Assembly: GCA_007693535.1 (NCBI GenBank)
Contig: REDK01000092.1
Location: 1-35,380 of the forward strand
DNA length: 35,380 nt
Direction: 5' to 3'
Source: Chromatiaceae bacterium
GTDB lineage: Bacteria > Pseudomonadota > Gammaproteobacteria > Chromatiales > Chromatiaceae
The notes beneath the pieces were generated by a model that was not told the origin of the DNA, made no database searches, and saw nothing but the letters and a program-made list of their open reading frames with translations. Made by a program: the position numbers and the translations under genes. Positions 1-7,856 of the stretch are shown piece by piece (within the stretch, counting starts at the first letter, position 1; each line of letters opens with the position of its first letter).

Positions 1-156
1 CCGCTTGCGGGCGACCCGGCAGGCGCGACCGGCAGATTCCCTGGAACTGTGCTCGCCTTGCCCGCGAAGACAGCCATAACAGGCTGGTTGATGTGAATCG
101 AATCGGTTGGGCGCAGGGACATGACGACTGTAGGCTTCCTGGTCGGCGCGCGGCCC

Positions 157-185
157 TTGTCAAGCCGGCCGCGGCCGGCTATTCT
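157..185 (+). promoter_or_regulatory. Putative sigma-70 promoter of rplM-rpsI
   Basis: A -35 box TTGTCA (157-162) and a -10 box TATTCT (180-185) are separated by exactly 17 bp, the optimal spacing. It lies about 250 bp before rplM, so the transcript would have a long leader. The 156 bases before it hold no gene that I can support. Called from consensus only. Confidence 0.6.
163..180. promoter_or_regulatory. 18-bp perfect palindrome inside the rplM promoter spacer
   Basis: AGCCGGCCGCGGCCGGCT reads identically on both strands and fills the whole spacer between the putative -35 and -10 boxes, ending on the first base of the -10. A dimeric regulator bound here would block RNA polymerase. Its symmetry and position suggest an operator, but GC-rich palindromes also arise by chance in GC-rich DNA, and no regulator is identified. 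Confidence 0.4.
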
Positions 186-434
186 TCGCGATCTTTCTGC
201 CCGAGACGATGGTTGCCCGCTGGCCAGCCCCCGCCCGGGGTGGTGACCGGCGGCCCGCGTCCATGTCGATCGCCGGGTCGACATCTAGGGACCATGCCCA
301 GGGTGCATGCCTGCCCAGGGTGCATGCCTGCCCAGGGTGCATGCCTGCCCAGGGTGCATGCCTGAGGGTCATGCCGGCTCGCCCCAGTCACCGTTGAAGA
401 TTCACCGCTGAAGATCCGCTTGGAGCGCCTTATC
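186..434 (+). promoter_or_regulatory. Long untranslated leader of rplM
   Basis: No convincing reading frame lies between the promoter and the rplM start. In E. coli, L13 represses its own operon by binding the rplM leader RNA, so a long leader here is a reasonable place for the same kind of control. The region also contains the four 17-bp repeats listed separately. Function is inference. Confidence 0.35.
296..363 (+). repeat. Four perfect 17-bp tandem repeats in the rplM leader
   Basis: The unit GCCCAGGGTGCATGCCT occurs four times without a mismatch (296-312, 313-329, 330-346, 347-363). Each unit contains the palindrome GCATGC. A 17-bp period is not a multiple of three, so the array is unlikely to be coding. 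There are no spacers, so it is not a CRISPR array. Confidence 0.95.
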
Positions 435-863
435 ATGACGACGTTGAGCGCAAAGCCTGCCGAGGTGCGGCGCGCCTGGTACCTGATCGACGCCGACGGC
501 AAGACCCTCGGCCGGCTCGCCAGCGAATGTGCGCGGCGTCTGCGCGGCAAGCACAAGCCGCAGTACACGCCCCACGTGGATACCGGTGATTACCTGGTCA
601 TCGTCAACGCCGAGAAGGTCCGGGTCACCGGCAACAAGCTCGACGACAAGATGTATCATCGCCACACCGGCTATGTGGGTCATCTGCGCAGCACCAGCTT
701 GCGGGACATGCTGGCCAAGCATCCGGAGCGAGTGATTGAGATCGCCGTCAAGGGCATGCTGCCGCACAATCCCCTCGGCCGGGCGATGCTGAAGAAGCTC
801 AAGGTCTACGCCGGGCCAACGCATCGCCACACGGCGCAGCAGCCACAACCGCTCGAACTCTAG
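435..863 (+). CDS. rplM: 50S ribosomal protein L13
   Basis: Structural protein of the large ribosomal subunit, needed early in 50S assembly. The product is 142 residues, the same length as E. coli L13. It shows the family pattern: [16 protein letters not shown] near the N-terminus, then [32 protein letters not shown] and a C-terminal [19 protein letters not shown]. An in-frame TTG lies at 420, but the ATG at 435 is preceded by GGAGCG (422-427) and matches the family N-terminus, so it is chosen. It is followed by rpsI in the usual order but after an unusually long 144-bp gap that contains a hairpin. Identity is certain. Confidence 0.98.
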   Translation: MTTLSAKPAEVRRAWYLIDADGKTLGRLASECARRLRGKHKPQYTPHVDTGDYLVIVNAEKVRVTGNKLDDKMYHRHTGYVGHLRSTSLRDMLAKHPERVIEIAVKGMLPHNPLGRAMLKKLKVYAGPTHRHTAQQPQPLEL

Positions 864-904
864 GTCGCCCGATCTGAAGACTCCTGGGGGGTCTCCAGGC
901 GACC
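863..904 (+). other. Hairpin in the rplM-rpsI gap
   Basis: GGTCGCC (863-869), which begins on the last base of the rplM stop codon, pairs perfectly with GGCGACC (898-904), and AGAC and GTCT inside it add an inner stem. There is no T run, so this is not a classical terminator. It may be an RNA processing or stabilising structure that separates rplM from rpsI expression. The rest of the gap to 1007 shows nothing recognisable. Confidence 0.45.
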
Positions 905-1007
905 AAGCTTCCCACCGGTACCCTGCTGGCGCCCGCTTCAGCCGGCGGGGCGATCGCGACGCCACCACCGACAGCGCATTCATCACCGATTTCGGATCCT
1001 CTGCAGC

Positions 1008-1397
1008 ATGATGGACATGAATTACGCCACCGGCCGCCGCAAAAGCGCGTCGGCCCGTGTCTTTTTAACCACTGGCTCCGGGCGCATCCTGGTCAACGGT
1101 CGCAGCCTGGATGATTTCTTCGGCCGCGAGACCGCCCGCATGGTGGTCCGCCAGGCCCTGGAGGCCGCCGACATGGCCGAGCGCATCGATGTGCGGGCCA
1201 GTGTCAGCGGCGGCGGCACCACCGGCCAGGCGGGCGCCATCCGCCACGGCATCGCCCGCGCCCTGGTCGAGTACGACGAGAGCCTGCGCACCGTCATGCG
1301 TAAGGCCGGCTTCCTGACCCGTGACGCCCGCGAGGTGGAACGCAAAAAGGTCGGTCTGCATAAGGCCCGCAAGCGCCCGCAGTTCTCCAAGCGCTGA
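1008..1397 (+). CDS. rpsI: 30S ribosomal protein S9
   Basis: Small-subunit protein whose C-terminal tail reaches the P-site tRNA. The product is 129 residues (E. coli S9 has 130) and shows the family blocks: [14 protein letters not shown] at the N-terminus, [12 protein letters not shown] in the middle, [19 protein letters not shown], and the invariant C-terminus ending RRKSKR-like as KRPQFSKR. Three possible ATG codons sit at 1008, 1011 and 1017 and none has a strong ribosome binding site, so the exact first residue is uncertain. It is probably cotranscribed with rplM, and no terminator appears before the tRNA gene 68 bp downstream. Confidence 0.97.
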   Translation: MMDMNYATGRRKSASARVFLTTGSGRILVNGRSLDDFFGRETARMVVRQALEAADMAERIDVRASVSGGGTTGQAGAIRHGIARALVEYDESLRTVMRKAGFLTRDAREVERKKVGLHKARKRPQFSKR

Positions 1398-1465
1398 GCC
1401 GTGCGATCGCGGTCGACCGGTGCCAGCACGGGGCCGACCATCGGCGCGACATCGAACCGCTCTTC

Positions 1466-1539
1466 TGGGGGATCGTCTAGCGGCAGGACTACGGACTCTG
1501 ACTCCGTCAACCTAGGTTCGAATCCTAGTCCCCCAGCCA
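1466..1539 (+). tRNA. tRNA-Gln (anticodon CTG)
   Basis: The acceptor stem TGGGGGA (1466-1472) pairs with TCCCCCA (1529-1535), followed by discriminator G and an encoded CCA (1537-1539). The anticodon loop CTCTGAC gives anticodon CTG, which reads CAG glutamine codons. The T-arm contains GGTTCGAATCC. The 74-nt length and the leading T match E. coli tRNA-Gln. It is probably read from the rplM promoter and ends at the terminator at 1586-1609. Confidence 0.97.
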
Positions 1540-1544
1540 AACTC

Positions 1545-1582
1545 TTCAAACCTAGAAACGGCAGTTGACCGCTGCTAGGTTT
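1545..1582 (+). repeat. Dispersed CCTAGAA element, copy 1
   Basis: The sequence begins TTCAAACCTAGAAACGGCAG. AAACCTAG (1548-1555) pairs with CTAGGTTT (1575-1582), giving an 8-bp stem. The core matches copies at 14330-14363 and 35266-35293. It lies five bases after the tRNA 3' end. Confidence 0.75.
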
Positions 1583-1585
1583 CAG

Positions 1586-1609
1586 GGCCGGCCTCGCGCC
1601 GGCCTTTTT
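1586..1609 (+). terminator. Rho-independent terminator after rpsI/tRNA-Gln
   Basis: GGCCGGC (1586-1592) and GCCGGCC (1598-1604) form a perfect 7-bp GC stem with a 5-nt loop, followed by five T residues. It would end the rplM-rpsI-tRNA transcript. Confidence 0.9.
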
Positions 1610-1791
1610 CGTGACCACCGTTTGGGCTCATCCCGGGTCCTGATCACGGCCAGGCCTCGTCTGTATCCCGGTCCAATCCGGGCCGGCCGCAGCGGGCCGA
1701 TTCCCGTCCTGTCCGGCTTCCCCGTTGGCATCCGCGCCTGTTCGCTGCCGCGGCCCCTCGACGGCCTCCTGGCGGCCAGCTTCGATCGGAC

Positions 1792-1811
1792 TTGTTGCGC
1801 GTCAGCAACAA
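1792..1811. promoter_or_regulatory. Inverted repeat upstream of the porin promoter
   Basis: TTGTTGC (1792-1798) and GCAACAA (1805-1811) form a perfect inverted repeat with a 6-bp centre, about 35 bp before the putative -35 box. A T8 run follows at about 1828-1835. It could be an operator or the end of a leader structure. Apart from this site and the promoter, the 1610-1943 region shows nothing recognisable. Confidence 0.4.
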
Positions 1812-1845
1812 TCGCCTCTGTTGTCTCTTTTTTTTCGCGAAGCCG

Positions 1846-1874
1846 TTGCGGAATGTTGCGTCCTGGTCTAAGAT
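1846..1874 (+). promoter_or_regulatory. Putative sigma-70 promoter of the porin gene
   Basis: TTGCGG (1846-1851), a 17-bp spacer and TAAGAT (1869-1874) form a plausible sigma-70 promoter about 70 bp before the porin ATG. Called from consensus only. Confidence 0.5.
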
Positions 1875-1943
1875 TCTCATCGCAAGACATGAACGCGCTC
1901 GCCAGCGCACTTCGTGGCGATTCCACAACAAGCGGAGAACCTG

Positions 1944-3563
1944 ATGAACAAGAAGCTGCTCAATCTGGCCGTCGCAACTGCGATGTCCGCGCCGGCCGCC
2001 GTCATGGCCGAGGCGACCCTGTACGGGCGCGCCCACGTTTCTTTGGATTATGTCGATGTCCAGTCCAATGCCTACTGGGGGCAGGGCATCTCGAGCGCCG
2101 GCGCCGTGCCGCGCAGCGGTGGCAACCCTAACTTCGGGAATGCGCTGTTGCCGAGCCTGGTCGATGCGAACGACGACGGCATACCTGACTTCCCGGGTGC
2201 CGCGACCTTCGAGTTTGGCTCCAGCAACAACTTCAATACCGCCGAGAATCCACTGGGTGACGTCGAGCCAGCCTTTATCGTCGAGCCAGTGACCTTCGCT
2301 GAGGGTGCAACCTTCGATTACGTGCGGCGGGATGGTAGCGTCGAACACCGCGACGTCGGTGGCGATACCGTCTGGGGTGTGGCGTACGCTAGCGCCGTTA
2401 ACCGCCTGCAAGCCCAGGGCGTGGCGCCGGGCATCGCCCAGCAGGTCGCCTTCAACGAGGCCCTGGCCGTGGCCCAGGGCTTCGCCTCTGGCGACCAGAT
2501 CACTGAGGCTGGCCGCCAGATCCTGATCGGCAGCCGTGGCCAGTCCTACAAGGGCTGGGGCATGAACACCCAGTCGCGCGCCAGCCGCATCGGGGTCAAG
2601 GGCTCCGAGGATCTCGGCATCGGCATGAAGGCGGTCTATCAGATCGAACTCGGTGTCGACCTGGCCAATGAGAACCGTGACAACAACCTGCTGAACAACA
2701 ACCGCGGCGCTGGCTTCAGCCTGCGCAACACCTTCGTCGGTCTGGCTGGCGATTGGGGTACCGCGCTGTTCGGTCGTCACGACACCCCGCTGAAGATCTC
2801 CACCGGGCGGCTCGACCTGTTCGCCGACACCATGGCGGACTTCAATTACACGGTCGGCTTCCAGGATCTGCGCGCCGACAACGTGGTGGCCTACATCTCG
2901 CCCAACTTCCAGGGCTTCAGCTTCATGGGCGCGATCGTGCCGGCCGGCGGGGCGACCGGGATCGGTGACTTCAACGATGAGTCCGACAGCATCTCCGGGG
3001 CGTATTCGCTGGCGGCGATCTACAGCAACGGCCCGTTCTTCTTCTCGGCGGCCTACGAGAACCTGGGCTCGGAGATGTTCAACAACTCCAATCCCTGGCG
3101 CACCCTGGGCCTGAACCAGAACACCACCAACGACGACCTGTCGCGGGCGATGTTCGGGCGCGGCCTGCAGGACCATACGAAGTGGCGTATCGGTCTCGGC
3201 CTGCTGGACTGGAACGGTTTCACCCTCAGCGGCGTCTATGAGCAGCATGAGAACGTGAATGGTGCCCCGCGCGATGCCGATATGGATCTGTGGCAGATCC
3301 AGGCCGGCTATGCCTTTGGCAACAGCCAGATCATGGCCGCCTATGGTCAATCGGATGTCGACGCCTGCGTCGCGCCGTTTACCTTCACCTGCACCAGCAA
3401 CGTCCGTACCCTGCAGAATCGTGACAAGTCCTCGTGGGCGGTCGGGTTCAACCACAACTTCAGCAAGCGTACCCGCGCCTATGCCCTCTACACCGCGCTG
3501 GACGACGACTCGCCCGAGGCGGATTGGAGCGGCTTCTCGCTCGGCATGATGCACAGCTTCTGA
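1944..3563 (+). CDS. Outer-membrane porin, Gram-negative general porin type
   Basis: Likely a trimeric beta-barrel that lets small solutes cross the outer membrane. The 539-residue product starts with a clear signal peptide (about residues 1-22, ending VMA before EATLYGRAHVSLDY) and ends MMHSF, with the terminal Phe recognised by the BAM machinery. SRIGVKGSEDLGIGMKAVYQ (residues 214-233) is the hallmark second-strand region of the family, and further alternating strands follow. The family usually has about 350-400 residues. The excess is a segment of roughly residues 38-205 after the first strand, which contains an acidic DANDDGIPDF stretch (74-83) resembling a calcium-binding loop. ATG 1944 has GGAG (1934-1937). 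It is followed by a strong terminator, so it is probably monocistronic. Substrate preference cannot be read. Confidence 0.9.
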   Translation: MNKKLLNLAVATAMSAPAAVMAEATLYGRAHVSLDYVDVQSNAYWGQGISSAGAVPRSGGNPNFGNALLPSLVDANDDGIPDFPGAATFEFGSSNNFNTAENPLGDVEPAFIVEPVTFAEGATFDYVRRDGSVEHRDVGGDTVWGVAYASAVNRLQAQGVAPGIAQQVAFNEALAVAQGFASGDQITEAGRQILIGSRGQSYKGWGMNTQSRASRIGVKGSEDLGIGMKAVYQIELGVDLANENRDNNLLNNNRGAGFSLRNTFVGLAGDWGTALFGRHDTPLKISTGRLDLFADTMADFNYTVGFQDLRADNVVAYISPNFQGFSFMGAIVPAGGATGIGDFNDESDSISGAYSLAAIYSNGPFFFSAAYENLGSEMFNNSNPWRTLGLNQNTTNDDLSRAMFGRGLQDHTKWRIGLGLLDWNGFTLSGVYEQHENVNGAPRDADMDLWQIQAGYAFGNSQIMAAYGQSDVDACVAPFTFTCTSNVRTLQNRDKSSWAVGFNHNFSKRTRAYALYTALDDDSPEADWSGFSLGMMHSF

Positions 3564-3590
3564 TCGCGATCAGCGCTGTTGACTGAATCA

Positions 3591-3618
3591 AAACGGGGCC
3601 TTCGGGCCCCGTTTTTTT
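3591..3618 (+). terminator. Rho-independent terminator after the porin gene
   Basis: ACGGGGCC (3593-3600), loop TTCG and GGCCCCGT (3605-3612) form a perfect stem with a stable tetraloop, followed by a T run to 3618. Confidence 0.95.
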
Positions 3619-3821
3619 GTCTGGCGGCAGTTGCGCAGGACAGCGCGAGTCACCGGCCCGATCGGCGTGGCTGCTGATCGGATCGCTTACGATGCAGAGA
3701 CTTGACCGTTGCCGTGAGGCTGCGGCCCGGTCACAATCCGCCGGGGTCCGCGCGGCGCGATCGGAGCGCCCGCGGGCCGGCAACGCTTGTTATTGATCCT
3801 GCCCTGGAGGGCCTTTTCCCA

Positions 3822-4577
3822 ATGCCTATCGTCAATCGTACCGCCGCCGAGTTCATCGGTACCTTCTGGCTCGTATTCGGCGGCTGCGGCAGCGCCGTCT
3901 TCGCCGCGGCCTTTCCCGAGGTCGGCATCGGCCTGTTGGGTGTCTCGCTGGCCTTTGGTCTCACCGTGCTGACCATGGCCTATGCCATCGGCCATATCTC
4001 CGGTTGCCATCTCAATCCCGCGGTTACCCTCGGGCTGGCCGTGGGCAAGCGCTTCGCCTGGGGCGATGTGCCCGTCTATGTGATTGCCCAGGTGCTCGGC
4101 GCCATCCTGGCCGCCTATCTGATCTGGATCATCGCCGCTGGTCAGCCCGGATTCACGCTGGCCGCTAACAGCCTGGCGGTGAATGGGTATGGCAGTCTGT
4201 CTCCCGGCGGTTATTCGCTGGCGGCAGGCTTCATCACCGAGCTGGTGCTGACCATGCTGTTCCTGTTCATTATCCTGGGCGCCACCGATCAGCGTGCCCC
4301 GGCGGTCAGTGCCGGGCTCGCCATCGGCCTGGCCCTGACCCTGATCCATCTGATCAGCATCCCGATCACCAACACCTCGGTGAATCCGGCCCGGAGCACC
4401 GGCCCGGCCTTTGCGCTGATGACCGGCGGCGAGGGCCAGGCCCTGGCGCAGTTGTGGCTGTTCTGGGTCGCGCCGCTGATCGGTGCCGCGCTGGCTGGGC
4501 TGCTCTACCCGCTGGTGGCGAATGTTCGCCCGGCCGGTGCCGGTGATATCAGCGCCGTGCCGCCGGCCGCCATCTGA
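3822..4577 (+). CDS. aqpZ: Aquaporin Z, water channel
   Basis: Inner-membrane channel for rapid water movement. The 251-residue product has six predicted membrane helices and two half-helices with the NPA motifs at residues 65-67 (HLNPAVT) and 188-190 (VNPAR). Phe45, His176, Thr185 and Arg191 lie exactly two residues later than the E. coli AqpZ selectivity-filter residues Phe43, His174, Thr183 and Arg189. This indicates a water-selective pore rather than a glycerol facilitator. The reading frame is open further upstream, but ATG 3822 gives the family N-terminus and has TGGAGG at 3805-3810. It stands alone between two terminators and faces the minus-strand gene at 4696. Confidence 0.95.
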   Translation: MPIVNRTAAEFIGTFWLVFGGCGSAVFAAAFPEVGIGLLGVSLAFGLTVLTMAYAIGHISGCHLNPAVTLGLAVGKRFAWGDVPVYVIAQVLGAILAAYLIWIIAAGQPGFTLAANSLAVNGYGSLSPGGYSLAAGFITELVLTMLFLFIILGATDQRAPAVSAGLAIGLALTLIHLISIPITNTSVNPARSTGPAFALMTGGEGQALAQLWLFWVAPLIGAALAGLLYPLVANVRPAGAGDISAVPPAAI

Positions 4578-4607
4578 TCGGACCCCCGATCGAGACCGGG
4601 CCGCAGG

Positions 4608-4666
4608 CCCGGGCTACCGGCCGAGCCACCGATCAGGGTGGTCGGGCCGGTGGCCCGGGTCGTTTT
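4608..4666 (+). terminator. Long hairpin terminator after aqpZ
   Basis: A 15-bp stem with one G-U pair joins 4608-4622 to 4645-4659. Its loop carries a second stem, CCACC (4626-4630) with GGTGG (4637-4641). The tail TCGTTTT follows on the plus strand, so it serves aqpZ. It may also limit read-through from the convergent gene. Confidence 0.75.
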
Positions 4667-4695
4667 GCTCTGTGCGCCTCTTTGTTCGGTGCGCC

Positions 4696-5265
4696 TCAGT
4701 GGCCGGGCCGCTGCAGGCCGGCGATGAAGGCGATGAAGGCGGGCCGCTGGGCGGTCACCAAGGCGGCCGGCCCGTGCAGTTGCGGATAGAGGGTGCCGGC
4801 CGGGGTTTCCACCACGGCGGCGAGCAGCATCCGATCGGGCAAGGGGTCGCCTACCGGACCCATGCCGATGCCGCGGGCATAGCTGCCCTGCAACTGCACC
4901 AGCGTGGCCGGCATCGGCGTCTCCAGCCGCTCGATCAGCGGCTCGACCGGGGTCCCGTCGGGATTGGAGAATTGCGAGACCCAGCGGGCGACATTGGCCT
5001 CGACCGAGCCGCCCTGGTCCGGGCCGAAGTAGAACACCACGAACTCGGCGCCGTCGCCGTCGGTCCCGTCGTTGTCGACACGGGCCGGGATGCGGAACTG
5101 GGTCAGGCGCATATCGCTGTCGGGGATATCCAGGACCCAGTCGGCCGGGACGCTGGAGGTCATCTCCAAGACCTGCACGGGTTGTTCGGCGGCCGCCAGC
5201 GGGCCGCTGGTCAGACCGAGGAGCAGGACGCCAAGGGAGCGCAGGCGGCAACGTGGGATGGGCAT
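4696..5265 (-). CDS. Secreted protein of unknown function
   Basis: A 189-residue product with an N-terminal signal peptide ([20 protein letters not shown], cleavage probably near residue 25). The mature part is soluble-looking and starts with a segment containing [19 protein letters not shown]. It continues with [25 protein letters not shown] and a C-terminal half ending in IAFIAGLQ. I recognise no domain or catalytic motif. It is probably periplasmic. The frame is open upstream to 5418, but ATG 5265 directly precedes the signal peptide and has GGAGAC a few bases upstream, so it is chosen. Codon use and the signal peptide make it real, in contrast to the plus-strand frame opposite it. Confidence 0.8.
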   Translation of the reverse strand: MPIPRCRLRSLGVLLLGLTSGPLAAAEQPVQVLEMTSSVPADWVLDIPDSDMRLTQFRIPARVDNDGTDGDGAEFVVFYFGPDQGGSVEANVARWVSQFSNPDGTPVEPLIERLETPMPATLVQLQGSYARGIGMGPVGDPLPDRMLLAAVVETPAGTLYPQLHGPAALVTAQRPAFIAFIAGLQRPGH

Positions 5266-5450
5266 GGGTGGTCTCCGTGGTGATGGCTGGTTTTGGATTC
5301 GGTGGCAGGTCCCTATCCTATGCTGGGAGGCCGCGCCAGGCATCCCCCTCCTGCATTGCCGCGGTGCCGCTACCCGGTACCCGCCCGCATCCGCCAGACC
5401 CCATCGACCCCAGGTCAACCCAGGTCAACCCTGATCAATCGAGTCCCATC

Positions 5451-6488
5451 ATGCGCGAGACCCCATCCCGCCCGCTTGCCCCGCTGTCCGACCCAGCCGC
5501 TATCAGCGCCGCCGGCGCCGCGGCCGACCGCGGCCCGACCGAGGTGGCGGAAGCCCCGGATCTGGCGGCCGTGCAGGACTGGCTGCGTGGGCTGCAGGAT
5601 GCACTCTGCGCGGCCCTGGCTGCGGCGGATGGGGTGGCCGAGTTCTGCGAGGATTGCTGGGAGCGCCCGGGCGGTGGCGGCGGGCGCAGCCGGGTGCTGG
5701 AGGACGGGGCGCTGTTCGAGAAGGGGGGGGTGAACCTCTCCGTGGTCCAAGGCGAGGCGCTGCCACCCAGTGCCAGCGCGGCCCGTCCGGAGCTGGCGGG
5801 CCGCGCCTTTCAGGCGTTGGGGGTCTCGCTGGTGATGCACCCGCGCAATCCCTACGTGCCGACCTCGCACATGAACGTGCGTTTTTTGATGGCCACGGCA
5901 CCGGGACAGGCCCCGGTCTGGTGGTTCGGGGGCGGCTTCGATCTCACCCCTTACTATGGCTTTGATGAGGATGTGATCCACTGGCACCGCATCGCGCGGG
6001 CTGCCTGCGCGGTGGTCGGCGCCGACGCCGCGGCGGTGCATGCCCGCTACAAGGACTGGTGCGACCGCTATTTCTATCTCAAGCATCGCGGCGAGCCGCG
6101 CGGGGTCGGCGGCCTGTTCTTCGATGATCTGAACGAATGGGGCTTTGCTCGCTGTCTTGCCTTCGCCCGCGCCGTGGCGGCGGCCTATCTGCCTGGCTAT
6201 CTGCCCATCTGCGAGCGCCGCCGCGGGCTCCCTTATGGTGAGCGCGAGCGCGACTTTCAGCGCTATCGCCGCGGCCGGTATGTCGAATTCAATCTGGTCT
6301 TCGACCGTGGCACCCTGTTCGGGCTGCAGTCGGGCGGGCGCACCGAGTCGATCCTGATGTCGCTGCCGCCGGAGGTCTCCTGGCGCTATCAATGGCAGCC
6401 TGAGCCGGGTTCGCCGGAGGCCCGGCTTTCCGAGCGTTATCTGGTGCCCTGGGACTGGCTGCACGGTCCGCCACCGGAGAGCTCGTGA
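5451..6488 (+). CDS. hemF: Oxygen-dependent coproporphyrinogen III oxidase
   Basis: Cytoplasmic enzyme of haem (and chlorophyll precursor) synthesis. It oxidatively decarboxylates coproporphyrinogen III to protoporphyrinogen IX using O2. The 345-residue product carries the family blocks: [71 protein letters not shown], and [20 protein letters not shown] before the C-terminus. E. coli HemF has 299 residues; the extra length is an Ala/Pro-rich N-terminal segment of about 40 residues that may be partly untranslated. ATG 5451 is the first in-frame ATG near the homologous region and has no strong ribosome binding site. CAGGTCAACC is duplicated in tandem just upstream (5411-5430). Presence of this enzyme implies that the organism meets oxygen. 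Confidence 0.95.
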   Translation: MRETPSRPLAPLSDPAAISAAGAAADRGPTEVAEAPDLAAVQDWLRGLQDALCAALAAADGVAEFCEDCWERPGGGGGRSRVLEDGALFEKGGVNLSVVQGEALPPSASAARPELAGRAFQALGVSLVMHPRNPYVPTSHMNVRFLMATAPGQAPVWWFGGGFDLTPYYGFDEDVIHWHRIARAACAVVGADAAAVHARYKDWCDRYFYLKHRGEPRGVGGLFFDDLNEWGFARCLAFARAVAAAYLPGYLPICERRRGLPYGERERDFQRYRRGRYVEFNLVFDRGTLFGLQSGGRTESILMSLPPEVSWRYQWQPEPGSPEARLSERYLVPWDWLHGPPPESS

Positions 6489-6494
6489 AATGAC

Positions 6495-6565
6495 CGCCGA
6501 CCGACGGCGGACGCGCCCGGGGACGTCCTCGCGGGGGACGTCCTCGCGACGGTCGGCGATTTTTC
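6495..6565 (+). terminator. Possible terminator of hemF with repeats in its loop
   Basis: CGCCGACCG (6495-6503) pairs perfectly with CGGTCGGCG (6550-6558), followed by ATTTTTC. The loop is long (46 nt) and holds the 15-bp duplication listed next. The stem and T run fit a terminator; the large loop lowers confidence. Confidence 0.5.
6519..6548 (+). repeat. Perfect 15-bp tandem duplication
   Basis: GGGGACGTCCTCGCG occurs at 6519-6533 and again at 6534-6548 without a mismatch, inside the hairpin loop downstream of hemF. Each unit contains the palindrome GGACGTCC. Confidence 0.95.
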
Positions 6566-6898
6566 ACAACCTCTGGGGCCGCGCCCGCCGAGGCCGGAGG
6601 TGAGCCGCCGCCGAGCCGCTTCCGGCGCCCCTTGCTGGGTCGAGATCAGGCCGTTGGGATCAGCCTGGGGGCTGGTCCAGGGGGACTCGGCTGCGGATCG
6701 TGCTGGAGATCGGGCGGACGGCCCTGGGTGTAGGCTCGCTGCCCGATGGGGTGGGTGCCAGTCCTGATACCAGTGTCCTGGCAGATGGCGAGTTGCCCCG
6801 GCCGATCGCTTGCGTGCTCCGGCCGATGGTCGGGCCGGTCGTGTCGCCACCCTGGCCGCCAGCGTGCGCCGGCGGTCAGGGCGCGGGCAGCAGCGGCG
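6566..6898. other. Intergenic region without recognisable content
   Basis: GC-rich DNA between hemF and the convergent CBS gene. Open frames on both strands are low-complexity and resemble no known protein. I see no RNA gene or mobile element. Confidence 0.5.
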
Positions 6899-7294
6899 TT
6901 ACTTTCCCTGTCTCGCTAATAGGTCGCTGAGGGCGCGCATCAGATCAGTCTCGGTGATGATGCCGACCAGATGGCTGCCACCGTCCTCGGAAACGGGCAG
7001 GCAACCGATATGCCCGTCCATCATGAGATCGATGGCGGCCGCCAGGGGGGCGTCCGGGGCGATGGTGGTGACCGGGGTATGCATGACGTCGCTCACCTCG
7101 GCTGGGGCCTCGTGAAACAGCCGGGCCGCCATCTGCATATCGCGCCGGGTCAGGAGGCCGACCACGCGCTGTTGCCCGTCGGTGACCGGCAGATGATGCA
7201 GGCCATGGCGTTCCATGATCTCGAAGGCCTGTTGATAATCAGCGCCGGCATCGATGGTGATGGCCTTCGCAGTCATATAGTCGCGCACGCGCAT
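6899..7294 (-). CDS. Protein with two CBS domains
   Basis: The 131-residue product consists almost only of a CBS pair (Bateman module): the first domain about residues 4-60 (MRVRDYMTAKAITIDAGADY, then HHLPVTDGQQRVVGLLTRRD), the second about 70-128 (DVMHTPVTTIAPDAPL, then GCLPVSEDGGSHLVGIITETD). Such modules usually bind adenosine nucleotides or related ligands and transmit a regulatory signal. No output domain is attached, so it probably acts by binding a partner. The frame extends upstream to 7435, but ATG 7294 has GAGGAA at the right distance, while the ATG at 7309 overlaps that site. It is convergent with hemF. The regulated process is unknown. Confidence 0.9.
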   Translation of the reverse strand: MRVRDYMTAKAITIDAGADYQQAFEIMERHGLHHLPVTDGQQRVVGLLTRRDMQMAARLFHEAPAEVSDVMHTPVTTIAPDAPLAAAIDLMMDGHIGCLPVSEDGGSHLVGIITETDLMRALSDLLARQGK

Positions 7295-7856
7295 GGGCGG
7301 GTTCCTCATTTGGCTTTGGTGGTTCAGCGGGCCTCCGGAGCTGCCGATCGACCGGTCATCCTCATCCTGGCCGGAAATCAGCGAGTAACCCGCCGACATG
7401 GTCGCCGGGTCCCTTGATCGACGATCGCGGGGCAACCTGCCCCGCGGAAACCGCTGAATGTTTCAGCGCTTCCTACTGTTGTGGGTCCGCACGGGCGCTG
7501 TTGCCGCCCTGGCAGGGCGGCACCGGCTGGAGGCCGCCGTGCTCCGGGCACGCTACAGCCTATACAGATTACTCCGGTTGGGCCGGGATTTGGACCATTT
7601 CCGCGTGCGCCGAGGGTCTTTTCCGTCCCGGGCGCGCGGCCGCCCGCAGACCAGCCGCCCGCAGACAGGCCCAGGCGATTGGGTTAGCATCGCGGGGCGG
7701 GTGCGGCATCTGCTGGTGGATGTCGTTGCCCCTGGTAGCTTCCGCATAGCCAGCGGCGTTCGTCGATGCTGGTAGGCGGCTGGCGGCCACTCCCTGGCCG
7801 TCGCCGCGAACCGCGTGCAGGCGACGCCGATCAACCTCCGATGAGGCAATGGCACC
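7295..7856. other. Intergenic region with one strong hairpin
   Basis: CGCGGGGCA (7426-7434) and TGCCCCGCG (7438-7446) form a 9-bp stem with a 3-nt loop and no T run. A plus-strand frame at 7458-7775 starts with a hydrophobic stretch but resembles no protein and has no ribosome binding site. Nothing else is recognised. Confidence 0.45.

Noticed and set aside
296-363. CRISPR-like appearance of the 17-bp repeats
   Set aside because: The units are directly adjacent with no spacers, and no cas gene is in the window.
1644-3554. Minus-strand open frame of 636 codons opposite the porin gene
   Set aside because: It mirrors the porin codons in GC-rich DNA. The porin frame has a signal peptide, family motifs and a ribosome binding site.
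4483-5283. Plus-strand open frame opposite the secreted protein gene
   Set aside because: Its translation is Gly/Arg/His-rich and resembles no protein, while the minus-strand frame encodes a signal peptide and has a ribosome binding site.
7458-7775. Plus-strand frame with a hydrophobic N-terminus
   Set aside because: No ribosome binding site, no recognised domain, and an Arg/Pro-rich second half typical of spurious frames in GC-rich DNA.
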